From contig WAQV01000024.1 in NCBI GenBank assembly GCA_015520065.1, positions 1 through 9,703 of the forward strand: a stretch of DNA of 9,703 nt, given 5' to 3'. A model generated the notes under the pieces. That model did not search any database. It saw nothing but the letters and a program-made list of their open reading frames with translations, and was not told where the DNA came from. Positions 1-5,817 of the stretch are shown in pieces. The number at the start of each line of letters is the position of its first letter. The stretch's first letter is position 1. Origin of the DNA: Candidatus Pacearchaeota archaeon (GTDB lineage: Archaea; Nanobdellota; Nanobdellia; Pacearchaeales; GW2011-AR1). Both the position numbers and the translations under genes were made by a program.

Positions 1-5
1 ATCAT
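1..5 (-). CDS. Start of a minus-strand gene running off the left edge (partial)
   Basis: Only the start codon (ATG, reverse complement of 3-5) and two further bases are in the window, so the product is unknown. The call rests on the Shine-Dalgarno AGGAGGTGA (reverse complement of 13-21), fully complementary to the usual 3' end of 16S rRNA and seven bases before the ATG, which is ideal spacing. This gene is divergent from the DNA polymerase gene. Its leader carries a possible SD-sequestering structure, annotated separately. A competing plus-strand open frame covers the same bases but has no supporting signal. Confidence 0.55.
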
Positions 6-8
6 ATC

Positions 9-64
9 GGATTCACCTCCTTTTCAATAAAGGTGAATCCTCCTAATCTTAAAAGGATTTCACT
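9..64 (-). promoter_or_regulatory. Candidate SD-sequestering leader switch of the left-edge gene
   Basis: Read on the minus strand there are three segments: A, AGTGAAATCC (64-55); B, GGATTCACCT (40-31); C, AGGTGAATCC (18-9). B and C are perfectly complementary over 10 bp with a 12-base loop, and C contains most of the Shine-Dalgarno, so the B:C hairpin would hide the ribosome site. A can pair with B instead, over 8 bp with one bulged A, leaving C free. A second AGGAGG lies at 44-39. Mutually exclusive pairing of this kind is typical of translational switches. The transcription start is not established, so it is not certain that all three segments are transcribed. No known riboswitch class was recognised. 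Confidence 0.5.
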
Positions 65-122
65 AAAGCCGTTTGCAACACTTTATTCTTTGTTAAGAAC
101 TTTTTCAGAGAAAACGACTAAC

Positions 123-130
123 TTTAAATA
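123..130 (+). promoter_or_regulatory. TATA box of the DNA polymerase gene (leaderless spacing)
   Basis: TTTAAATA is centred 25.5 bp before the ATG at 152. Archaeal transcription starts about 25 bp downstream of the TATA centre, so the transcript should begin at the start codon. No Shine-Dalgarno precedes the ATG. The element is nearly symmetric (TATTTAAA on the other strand) and could also serve the left-edge minus-strand gene. Confidence 0.65.
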
Positions 131-151
131 ACTCTCTTTTCTTATTAAAGC

Positions 152-2620
152 ATGAAACTGGAATTTACTCCTGTGGATTATGATTATTTTGATTTTGAAG
201 GAAGAAATTATGCCTTGTTGTTTGGCAGGGACTCAAAAGGAAAAAGAATTGCAGTTATTGACTCTTGTCCAGTGTATTTTTGGGCTATTCTTGAAGATGG
301 CATAAAAAAAGAAAAAATTAATTCTCTTATTGAGAAAATAGGGAAAATAAAACTGAATGCCAAAGGCAGAAAAACGAGAGTTGAAAAAGTAGAGCTTCAT
401 GAAAAGAACTTTCTAGGAAAAAAAGTAAAAGCATTGAAAATATTTGCCACTAATTACAAAGACCTTCATGATATTGCAGACAAGCTCGGAATGAAAGAAA
501 TAACTCAGAGGCGTGGGTATGATTTAGGATACATAACCCATTACATAATAGAAAAGAAAATTCTTCCTCTGCACTGGTATGAGATTGAAGGAGATATTTG
601 TTTAGGAACAGGTGTTGAGGAGTTTGGAGGAATTGCTTCTGCGCTTGAGTGTGATATATGCCTTAAACTAACCTCTGCAAAGGAAATTAAACATAAAGAC
701 TTCAATCCAAAAGCCCTTGCTTATGATATTGAGACAGACGAGCTTGGGATAGGAGAAGGAGAGATTTTAATGATATCTCTTGTAACTGACAACTTTAAGA
801 AAGTTATAACCTGGAAGCCTCACTACAAAAAACAGGAGTTTGTAGAAAAAGTAAAAGACGAGGCTGAACTTTTGGAAAGGTTTGTACATTATGTAAAAAA
901 GCTATCTCCGGATTTTCTTGTAGGTTACTTCTCAGACGGGTTTGACTTGCCGTATTTGAAAGCAAGAGCAGAAAAACTGAATGTTAAGCTTTCTCTTGGA
1001 ATTGACGGAAGCCAGCCGAGGTTTTCCGGTGGCATAAACCCTTCAGGAAAAATCAGAGGAATAGTTCATATTGATTTAATCAAATTCATCAAGACAGCTT
1101 ACTCCCAGTATATGCAGTCAGAAACTCTTTCTCTAAATGAGGTTGCAAAAGAGTTTCTTGGAGATGAAAAAGTAAATTTTCAACATAAAAAATCCAACAA
1201 GGGAGTCAGCTGGGAGAGATATTATGAGTATAATTTGCAGGATTCTGCTTTAACATTTAGACTTTTCAAGAAAATGTGGCATGACCTTTTAGAGTTTACA
1301 AGAGTAATGCAGGAACCGATATTTGAGGTATCAAGAAACGGGATGTCAAAAAATGTTGAGTCTTACATCCTGCACAATCTTGACAGATTTAATGAGATTC
1401 CTGAAAAAAGGCCAACTCATAACGAACTTGCAGAAAGAAGGCACAGGGAGAAATATAAAGGCGGATTTGTTCTTGAGCCTGTTCCAGGGCTTTATGAAAA
1501 CATTGTCCTGTTTGATTTTACAAGCAGTTACGGAAGCATTATTGTAACCTATAACCTTTCAAAAGCGACCTTTTTAGGAATTAATGTTTCCAACACGAGG
1601 GATGCCTACTGCATAGAAACAGAGAAAGGAAAGCTGTGCTTTTCGAAAAAAAGAGGGTTTTTTCCTGAGATGTTAAAAGAGTTAATTGAAAAAAGAAAAC
1701 AATACAAAGAGGAGCTGAAAAAAAAACCTGACGCAATCAAAAGAGCAAGAAGTAACGCCTTTAAACTTTTAGTTAATTCCTCGTATGGGTATCAGGGATT
1801 TTTTGGAGCAAGATATTACTGCCCCGAGGCTGCCGCAGCTGCAGCTGCTTTTGCAAGAAAGTCAATAAAAGATGCAATAGAAAAAACAAATAAGCATGGA
1901 TTTAAGGTTATTTATGCAGACACTGACGGATTTGCGTTTCTGAGAGGAAAGCACACAAAAAAAGATGTCCTGAATTTTTTAAAAAAGCTCAATTCAGAGA
2001 TGCCAGGCATTATGGAACTGGAACTTGAAGGTTTTTTCAAAAGAGGATTATGGGTTACTACTCGTGCAGGAACTGTAGGCGCAAAAAAGAAATATGCATT
2101 AATTGATGAACATGGCAAGCTAAGAATAAGGGGCTTTGAAACTGTCAGAAGAGACTGGTGCAATCTTGCAAGAGAGGTCCAAAGCAGGATTATTAAGCAG
2201 ATTCTTGAAGACGGTGATGAAAAAAGGGCTTTGGAGTATGTTAGAGAAGTGATAAAAAAAATAAAGCAGAGAAAGGTTAACAGGGAAGACTTAATAATAA
2301 GAACTCAGCTTAAAAAGCCTCTTTCTGAGTATAAAGCTGTTTCTCCGCATGTAGTTGCTGCAAAAAAAATGCAAGAGCAAAAGATTCCTGTCAGAGAAGG
2401 AAACCTTATAGAATATTACATTGCAGAAATGCCATCTAAAGCAGCTTCCAAGCTCGTAAGAGAGAAAGTAAAACTTCCTCATGAGGAAGGAGATTACAAT
2501 ATTGAATACTATCTTGAAAACCAGATACTTCCTGCAGTTGAGAATATATTTCAGGTTTTTGGCATAGAGGTCAGCCAGATTATTAAATCAAAAAGACAGA
2601 CAACTCTTGCTGATTTTTAA
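152..2620 (+). CDS. polB: Family B DNA-directed DNA polymerase with 3'-5' exonuclease
   Basis: This is a replicative-type archaeal polymerase of 822 residues, a usual length for the family. The N-terminal domain (about 1-140) aligns with the Pyrococcus enzyme. The exonuclease domain has ExoI D192/E194 (DIET), ExoII D265 (SDGFD) and ExoIII Y360/D364 (YNLQD). The linker motif is Y435-K-G-G. The polymerase domain has motif A D455, motif B K538 and N542 to G546 (NSSYG), motif C D590/D592 (YADTDG) and a KKKY motif near 645-648. The last seven residues, QTTLADF, form a PIP box for binding the PCNA sliding clamp. All catalytic aspartates are present, so the enzyme should be active in both synthesis and proofreading. 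Two motif positions are odd: motif A reads SSYGS instead of SLYPS, and ExoII has Phe260 where Asn is usual. The gene has its own leaderless-type promoter. The ATG at 152 is the first possible start and fits the TATA spacing. Confidence 0.97.
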   Translation: MKLEFTPVDYDYFDFEGRNYALLFGRDSKGKRIAVIDSCPVYFWAILEDGIKKEKINSLIEKIGKIKLNAKGRKTRVEKVELHEKNFLGKKVKALKIFATNYKDLHDIADKLGMKEITQRRGYDLGYITHYIIEKKILPLHWYEIEGDICLGTGVEEFGGIASALECDICLKLTSAKEIKHKDFNPKALAYDIETDELGIGEGEILMISLVTDNFKKVITWKPHYKKQEFVEKVKDEAELLERFVHYVKKLSPDFLVGYFSDGFDLPYLKARAEKLNVKLSLGIDGSQPRFSGGINPSGKIRGIVHIDLIKFIKTAYSQYMQSETLSLNEVAKEFLGDEKVNFQHKKSNKGVSWERYYEYNLQDSALTFRLFKKMWHDLLEFTRVMQEPIFEVSRNGMSKNVESYILHNLDRFNEIPEKRPTHNELAERRHREKYKGGFVLEPVPGLYENIVLFDFTSSYGSIIVTYNLSKATFLGINVSNTRDAYCIETEKGKLCFSKKRGFFPEMLKELIEKRKQYKEELKKKPDAIKRARSNAFKLLVNSSYGYQGFFGARYYCPEAAAAAAAFARKSIKDAIEKTNKHGFKVIYADTDGFAFLRGKHTKKDVLNFLKKLNSEMPGIMELELEGFFKRGLWVTTRAGTVGAKKKYALIDEHGKLRIRGFETVRRDWCNLAREVQSRIIKQILEDGDEKRALEYVREVIKKIKQRKVNREDLIIRTQLKKPLSEYKAVSPHVVAAKKMQEQKIPVREGNLIEYYIAEMPSKAASKLVREKVKLPHEEGDYNIEYYLENQILPAVENIFQVFGIEVSQIIKSKRQTTLADF

Positions 2621-2640
2621 TTTTTGGTGATTTAAAAATC
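2612..2640 (+). terminator. Candidate T-tract terminator after the polymerase gene
   Basis: Two T5 tracts separated by AA (2614-2625) span the polymerase stop codon. Archaeal RNA polymerase commonly terminates on such U-rich tracts. A 9-bp AT-rich inverted repeat (2612-2620 with 2632-2640) could also fold but is weak. The next gene has its own promoter, which fits termination here. Confidence 0.4.
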
Positions 2641-2671
2641 CATTTCAAACAAGAGCAAGTTTCTGGAAAAA

Positions 2672-2679
2672 TATTAAAA
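2672..2679 (+). promoter_or_regulatory. TATA box of the m5C methyltransferase operon
   Basis: TATTAAAA is centred 26.5 bp before the ATG at 2702, and no Shine-Dalgarno precedes that ATG, so the transcript should be leaderless. A 9-bp direct repeat, AGCAAGTTT, flanks the box at 2654-2662 and 2684-2692. Confidence 0.6.
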
Positions 2680-2701
2680 AGGAAGCAAGTTTTGTACCAT
2701 C

Positions 2702-3676
2702 ATGGCAGAGGATTCTTTAAAGCCATTATTTGTTGAAAGGATGAAGCTGATTCTTAATGATGAGAATGATTTTAAAAACTACTTAAAGAGTCTGGAAAAA
2801 CCTCCTGCAAAATCAATAAGATGCAACACTCTTAAGATATCTCCATCAGAATTGAAAAAAAGGCTTCTGGAAAAAGGCTGGAAGATTAGACAGCCTTTTA
2901 AAAAACATCCTGAAATTATGATAATTGAATCTGAACTGCAGCCTGGAGAGTTAGGAAGGAGCATGGAACATCTGTTAGGATATTATTACATTCAGGAAAT
3001 AGCAAGCATGCTGCCTGTTATATCCTTAGGCATTAAGTCAGGAGATGTTGTTCTTGACTTATGTTCTGCTCCTGGAAGCAAGACAACCCAGATTGCAGCA
3101 AATATGAAAAATAAAGGAACAATTATTGCAAATGATGTAAGTGTCAGCAGAATAAAGATTCTTGCCTCTAATCTTGAAAGATGCGGTGTTGCTAATGCCA
3201 TAATCACTAGAAAAGACGGGGTTGCGTTATGCAAGAATATCAAAAAACAATTCCCTGAACTTCTTTTTGATAAAATCCTAGTTGATGCTCCTTGCTCTGG
3301 AGAAGGCACCTTAAGAAGCAGCCAGAAAACAAAATTTATGTGGAATATTAAAACTGTTAAAAGCCTTTCCAAACTTCAGAAGATGATGTTTGCTGCTGCG
3401 TTTGAGTTGTTAAAGCCTGAAGGAATTATTGTTTACAGCACTTGCACTCATGCTCCAGAAGAAAACGAAGAAGTTGTAGACTTTGCATTGAGAAATTTTG
3501 AAGGGAAAATAAAAATAGAAAAACCTAATCTGCCATCAGAGATGAAATTCAAGGAAGGGCTAAAAGAATGGAACGGAAAAAAATATGTGGAAGATGTAAA
3601 ATACTGCTGCAGAATTTACCCTCATGACAATGACACAGACGGATTTTTTATCTCAAGATTCAGGAGGTTGAAATGA
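2702..3676 (+). CDS. NOL1/NOP2/Sun-family RNA (cytosine-5)-methyltransferase
   Basis: This enzyme transfers a methyl group from S-adenosylmethionine to C5 of a cytosine in rRNA or tRNA. Its 324 residues contain the RsmB/NSUN core. An N-terminal RNA-binding part includes IRCNTLK near 39-45. SAM motif I is DLCSAPGSK (119-127) and the acidic ribose-binding region is at ND144-145. Motif IV is DAPCSG with Cys198, and motif VI is STCTHAPEENE with Cys248. By comparison with NSUN enzymes, Cys248 should be the nucleophile and Cys198 should help product release. The C-terminus DGFFISRFRR is the usual family ending. No PUA domain is fused; one is encoded immediately downstream in an overlapping gene. 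The target (16S, 23S or tRNA) cannot be told from sequence alone. The start at 2702 is the first ATG and matches the TATA position. Confidence 0.93.
   Translation: MAEDSLKPLFVERMKLILNDENDFKNYLKSLEKPPAKSIRCNTLKISPSELKKRLLEKGWKIRQPFKKHPEIMIIESELQPGELGRSMEHLLGYYYIQEIASMLPVISLGIKSGDVVLDLCSAPGSKTTQIAANMKNKGTIIANDVSVSRIKILASNLERCGVANAIITRKDGVALCKNIKKQFPELLFDKILVDAPCSGEGTLRSSQKTKFMWNIKTVKSLSKLQKMMFAAAFELLKPEGIIVYSTCTHAPEENEEVVDFALRNFEGKIKIEKPNLPSEMKFKEGLKEWNGKKYVEDVKYCCRIYPHDNDTDGFFISRFRRLK
3662..3667 (+). promoter_or_regulatory. Strong Shine-Dalgarno inside the methyltransferase 3' end
   Basis: AGGAGG lies five bases before the ATG at 3673, within the last codons of the upstream gene, whose TGA overlaps the ATG (ATGA). 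This fixes the start of the PUA-domain gene and implies translational coupling. It contrasts with the SD-less, leaderless first genes of transcripts in this window. Confidence 0.85.
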
Positions 3677-4173
3677 AAAAACTCCAGTTGCCTTTATTGA
3701 AGATATTTAATGAAAAAGAAAAGCAATTCATAGTCGAGAAACTTAACAAACAGTTTGGGGTTGAAGAGTTAAAAGGAATGCTGCTTAAAAGAGGTATGGA
3801 CAGGATATTTTTGTTCTCAGGAAGCTTTAATGAGAAGCAGATAAAAAAGATTGAGAGCATTTTGCCAGTAGAAAGAGTTGGAGTTTATTTTGCAAAACTT
3901 GTTAAGGAAAAAGACGGGACAGAAAGCATAAGGCTGAGCATTGAGGGAACTCAAATTCTTAAAGACCAGATAAAGAAAAACATATTCGAGATTCCTGACA
4001 GCAAAACAGCAGAAGCATGGATGAAAGGTCGTGAACTTAACATCTCAACAGGAAAAAAGGGCTTTTTAGTTATGAAATACAAAGACGATTTTTTAGGAAC
4101 AGGCAAAGCTTCTGAAGAAAAGATAACTAACTTCATTCCTAAATCAAGAAGACTGAAAGAGAGTTCTATATAA
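3673..4173 (+). CDS. PUA-domain ribosome-biogenesis protein, NOL1/NOP2/fmu-associated
   Basis: A 166-residue protein whose C-terminal half resembles the PUA-like RNA-binding domain of the Nip7/UPF0113 and RsmF-tail group: WMKGR (116-120), GFLVMKY (130-136), DFLGTGK (139-145) and NFIPKSRRL (153-161). The N-terminal half (1-100) is a mixed alpha/beta domain that I cannot assign with confidence. The start overlaps the methyltransferase stop and has a strong SD, so the two proteins should be made together. In bacterial RsmF a PUA domain is part of the methyltransferase chain; here it is separate, which suggests that it helps direct the methyltransferase to its RNA. That partnership is inferred from gene order and family knowledge. 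The gene is convergent with the next gene, 10 bp away. Confidence 0.75.
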   Translation: MKKLQLPLLKIFNEKEKQFIVEKLNKQFGVEELKGMLLKRGMDRIFLFSGSFNEKQIKKIESILPVERVGVYFAKLVKEKDGTESIRLSIEGTQILKDQIKKNIFEIPDSKTAEAWMKGRELNISTGKKGFLVMKYKDDFLGTGKASEEKITNFIPKSRRLKESSI

Positions 4174-4183
4174 TAGCAGACAC

Positions 4184-4384
4184 CTATCTATTTCTTGTAA
4201 AATAATCTTTTGGAGGATAGATTACAACTCCTCTTTCAGCAAAAGCAGACTCTTTTTTAGGAGTGTAAGTTGGTTTTGGAGAGCTTAAAATTGCTATTCC
4301 ATAAAGAGTAACTCTTCCTACAAACTCGCATCTTTCTCTTACTGCAGACATAAACCTGCACAACTTTTCGCTCAATTCTGCCAT
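4184..4384 (-). CDS. Small uncharacterised protein (66 aa)
   Basis: I do not recognise this protein. It is basic and mostly soluble-looking, with a short hydrophobic stretch (VTLYGIAIL, about 25-33) too short for a confident membrane helix, followed by a proline-rich part (SSPKPTYTPKKE) and a VVIYPPKDYF segment near the end. Support for it as a real gene comes from context: it begins with ATG, it fills the gap between two convergent neighbours, and a TATA-like sequence lies 26.5 bp before the start, the same distance as for recognised genes here. No competing frame is convincing. It could be a fragment of a larger family, but no truncation is visible. Confidence 0.6.
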   Translation of the reverse strand: MAELSEKLCRFMSAVRERCEFVGRVTLYGIAILSSPKPTYTPKKESAFAERGVVIYPPKDYFTRNR

Positions 4385-4405
4385 GCAGATGCTATAAAAT
4401 ATGCG

Positions 4406-4415
4406 TTTTTAAAAA
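4406..4415 (-). promoter_or_regulatory. TATA-like element of the 66-aa gene; also T-tract after the 107-aa gene
   Basis: TTTTTAAAAA is centred 26.5 bp upstream of the ATG at 4384 (minus strand). The same sequence lies 16-25 bp beyond the stop codon of the upstream minus-strand gene and could act as its U-tract terminator, so the 46-bp gap may serve both roles. Confidence 0.5.
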
Positions 4416-4430
4416 TTATTGTTCCTGATT

Positions 4431-4754
4431 TCAGAATCTGCTTTTCCTTTTTGAATCAATAGCTTTTAGAATTCTTTCTTCCTCTGCAAGTGACCAGCCG
4501 ACTCCTGCCTCAAGAATACGCAAAAATCTCTGCACATCCGCATTCCTTTCATCATACTTTTCCCTTAAAATCTCTCTAACAGCATTATAGCTTTTCCAGA
4601 GCAACGACTCTTTATTGCTGACAATGTTCTCAATTGACCTGAAAAGGCGCTCTCTGCATTCTTCATACTCCCTCCAATCAGTTATTGAAAGCCTGAATTC
4701 GATATATGGCTCCTTAAGTATTCCATAAGATTCATTTTTCCTTGCACTTTCCAT
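4431..4754 (-). CDS. Uncharacterised charged helical protein (107 aa)
   Basis: I do not recognise this protein. It is highly charged and predicted mostly helical, with Arg/Glu-rich stretches (WREYEECRERLFRSIE about 27-42; EILREKYDERN about 61-71) and a basic tail, DSKRKSRF. No signal peptide, membrane segment or metal motif is visible. It starts with ATG, and a TTTAAA box lies 28.5 bp upstream, consistent with a leaderless transcript. It is divergent from methionine aminopeptidase and shares a compact promoter region with it. It lies 46 bp upstream of the 66-aa gene on the same strand, but each has its own TATA-like box, so they need not be one operon. Confidence 0.65.
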   Translation of the reverse strand: MESARKNESYGILKEPYIEFRLSITDWREYEECRERLFRSIENIVSNKESLLWKSYNAVREILREKYDERNADVQRFLRILEAGVGWSLAEEERILKAIDSKRKSRF

Positions 4755-4778
4755 AATTATAATCTAAGAACAAAGCAG

Positions 4779-4786
4779 ATTTAAAC
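4779..4786 (-). promoter_or_regulatory. TATA box of the 107-aa gene
   Basis: GTTTAAAT on the minus strand is centred 28.5 bp upstream of the ATG at 4754. It lies only about 22 bp (centre to centre) from the oppositely oriented TATA box of the aminopeptidase gene. Confidence 0.5.
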
Positions 4787-4799
4787 ATTTTGGAAAGAA

Positions 4800-4810
4800 T
4801 TTATAAAATA
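4800..4810 (+). promoter_or_regulatory. TATA box of methionine aminopeptidase; decides its start
   Basis: The sequence TTTATAAAATA has its core TTATAAAA centred 24.5 bp before the ATG at 4829. It would fall inside the coding region if translation began at the upstream in-frame TTG (4790), so it argues for 4829 and a leaderless transcript. Confidence 0.7.
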
Positions 4811-4828
4811 AATTTGGCACTTTTATCT

Positions 4829-5758
4829 ATGAATTTAATTAACAAAAATGAAAAAATAAATGCAGAGGCTTTGATAAAAGCAGGAAAAATTGCCTCTGAA
4901 ACAAAAGAATATGCAAAATCAATAATTAAAAAAGAAATGCCTTTGCTGGAGATAGCTGAAAAAATAGAGTCAAAGATTATAGAACTTGGAGGAAAGCCTG
5001 CTTTTCCTGTAAATCTCTGCATCAATGAGATTGCAGCACACTATACGCCTTCATTTGACAATAAAACTCTCGCATCAGGGATTTTGAAAGTGGATATTGG
5101 GGTCCATATAGATGGCTGGATTGCAGATACAGCGTTTTCTGTTGATTTGGAAAACTCTGAGGAAAACAAACTTTTAATAGAAGCGAGCAGAAAAGCCCTT
5201 AATAATGCTTTGAAGGTTGCTAAAAAAGATGCTCGTGTAGGGGAAATTGGAAAAGAAATACAGCAGGCAATTGAATCTTTAGGGTTTTTACCTATAACAA
5301 ACCTCTCAGGGCATGAGATTAAAAAATATAGCGTTCATGCAGGACTCTCAATTCCAAACATAAATAATCACTCAAGTGAAACACTTAAAGAAGGGATTTA
5401 TGCAATAGAGCCGTTTGCAACACTCCAGCATGCCAGCGGGAAAGTTTATGAGGGAAAGCCTTCAGGAATTTATATTGTATCCAGTGAGAAGAACATACGG
5501 AATCCCTCTGCCAGACAGCTCTTAAAATCTTTAACAGAGGAATATAAAACTCTTCCTTTCTGCTCGAGATGGATTGCAAATAAACACGGAAGAAAAGCTC
5601 TTTTATGGCTGAAACAGCTTGAAGACAACGGAAACTTGTATCAGTTCCCGCAGCTTGTCGAGGCGAGTGGAAACAAAGTAAGCCAGGCAGAGGAGAGTAT
5701 TTTAATATCTGCTAAAAATAATTCAGAAGAAGTGATAGTTATTACTGAAAACATCTAA
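4829..5758 (+). CDS. map: Methionine aminopeptidase, type II
   Basis: This enzyme removes the initiator methionine from nascent proteins and uses two metal ions. With the start at 4829 it has 309 residues, close to archaeal type II enzymes. The five metal ligands are Asp89 and Asp100 (DIGVHIDGWIAD), His162 (SGHEI), Glu194 (AIEPFATL) and Glu288 (QAEESIL). The type II helical insertion lies between the fourth and fifth ligands, roughly 210-275. The family hallmark GGKPAFPVNLCINEIAAHYTP-like region is intact near 56-76. The longest open frame begins at a TTG at 4790, but its first 13 residues do not resemble the family N-terminus and a TATA box lies within them, so the ATG is preferred. The gene is divergent from the 107-aa gene. 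No Shine-Dalgarno is seen, as expected for a leaderless message. Confidence 0.95.
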   Translation: MNLINKNEKINAEALIKAGKIASETKEYAKSIIKKEMPLLEIAEKIESKIIELGGKPAFPVNLCINEIAAHYTPSFDNKTLASGILKVDIGVHIDGWIADTAFSVDLENSEENKLLIEASRKALNNALKVAKKDARVGEIGKEIQQAIESLGFLPITNLSGHEIKKYSVHAGLSIPNINNHSSETLKEGIYAIEPFATLQHASGKVYEGKPSGIYIVSSEKNIRNPSARQLLKSLTEEYKTLPFCSRWIANKHGRKALLWLKQLEDNGNLYQFPQLVEASGNKVSQAEESILISAKNNSEEVIVITENI

Positions 5759-5782
5759 CCAACAAATTTAAAAACCAATTTT

Positions 5783-5798
5783 AACAAACATATTTGTT
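5783..5798. promoter_or_regulatory. Palindrome over the promoter of the 103-aa gene (candidate operator)
   Basis: AACAAA (5783-5788) and TTTGTT (5793-5798) form a perfect 6-bp inverted repeat around CATA. A second AACAAA half-site lies 22 bp upstream at 5761-5766. The right half overlaps CATATTTG, whose position about 25 bp before the ATG at 5818 fits a weak TATA box. An alternative TATA, TTTAAAAA, is at 5767-5774 and would give a leader of about 20 bases. Repressor binding here would block either box; this is inference. Confidence 0.35.
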
Positions 5799-5817
5799 GA
5801 CAAGCTTTTAATAGAAA

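Noticed and set aside
8..25. Plus-strand sequence resembling the 3' tail of 16S rRNA (GGAT-CACCTCC type)
   Set aside because: It has one extra T, and the bases before it do not form the conserved helix 45 sequence. It is better explained as the complement of a perfect Shine-Dalgarno on the minus strand.
3..131. Open plus-strand frame from the left edge to a TAA at 129-131
   Set aside because: The 42-residue peptide resembles no family, overlaps the polymerase TATA box, and conflicts with the strong minus-strand SD and ATG. It could be the end of a plus-strand gene, but I see no positive support.
2612..2640. AT-rich hairpin as a regulatory RNA structure
   Set aside because: The 9-bp stem has a single GC pair and includes the polymerase stop codon; the T tracts alone are enough to explain it as a termination region.
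2992..3372. 126-residue minus-strand open frame
   Set aside because: It lies wholly within the methyltransferase, antisense to its conserved motifs, and its composition is that of a reverse-frame shadow.
4790..4828. TTG start adding 13 residues to methionine aminopeptidase
   Set aside because: The extension does not resemble the family N-terminus and contains the TATA box that fits the ATG at 4829.
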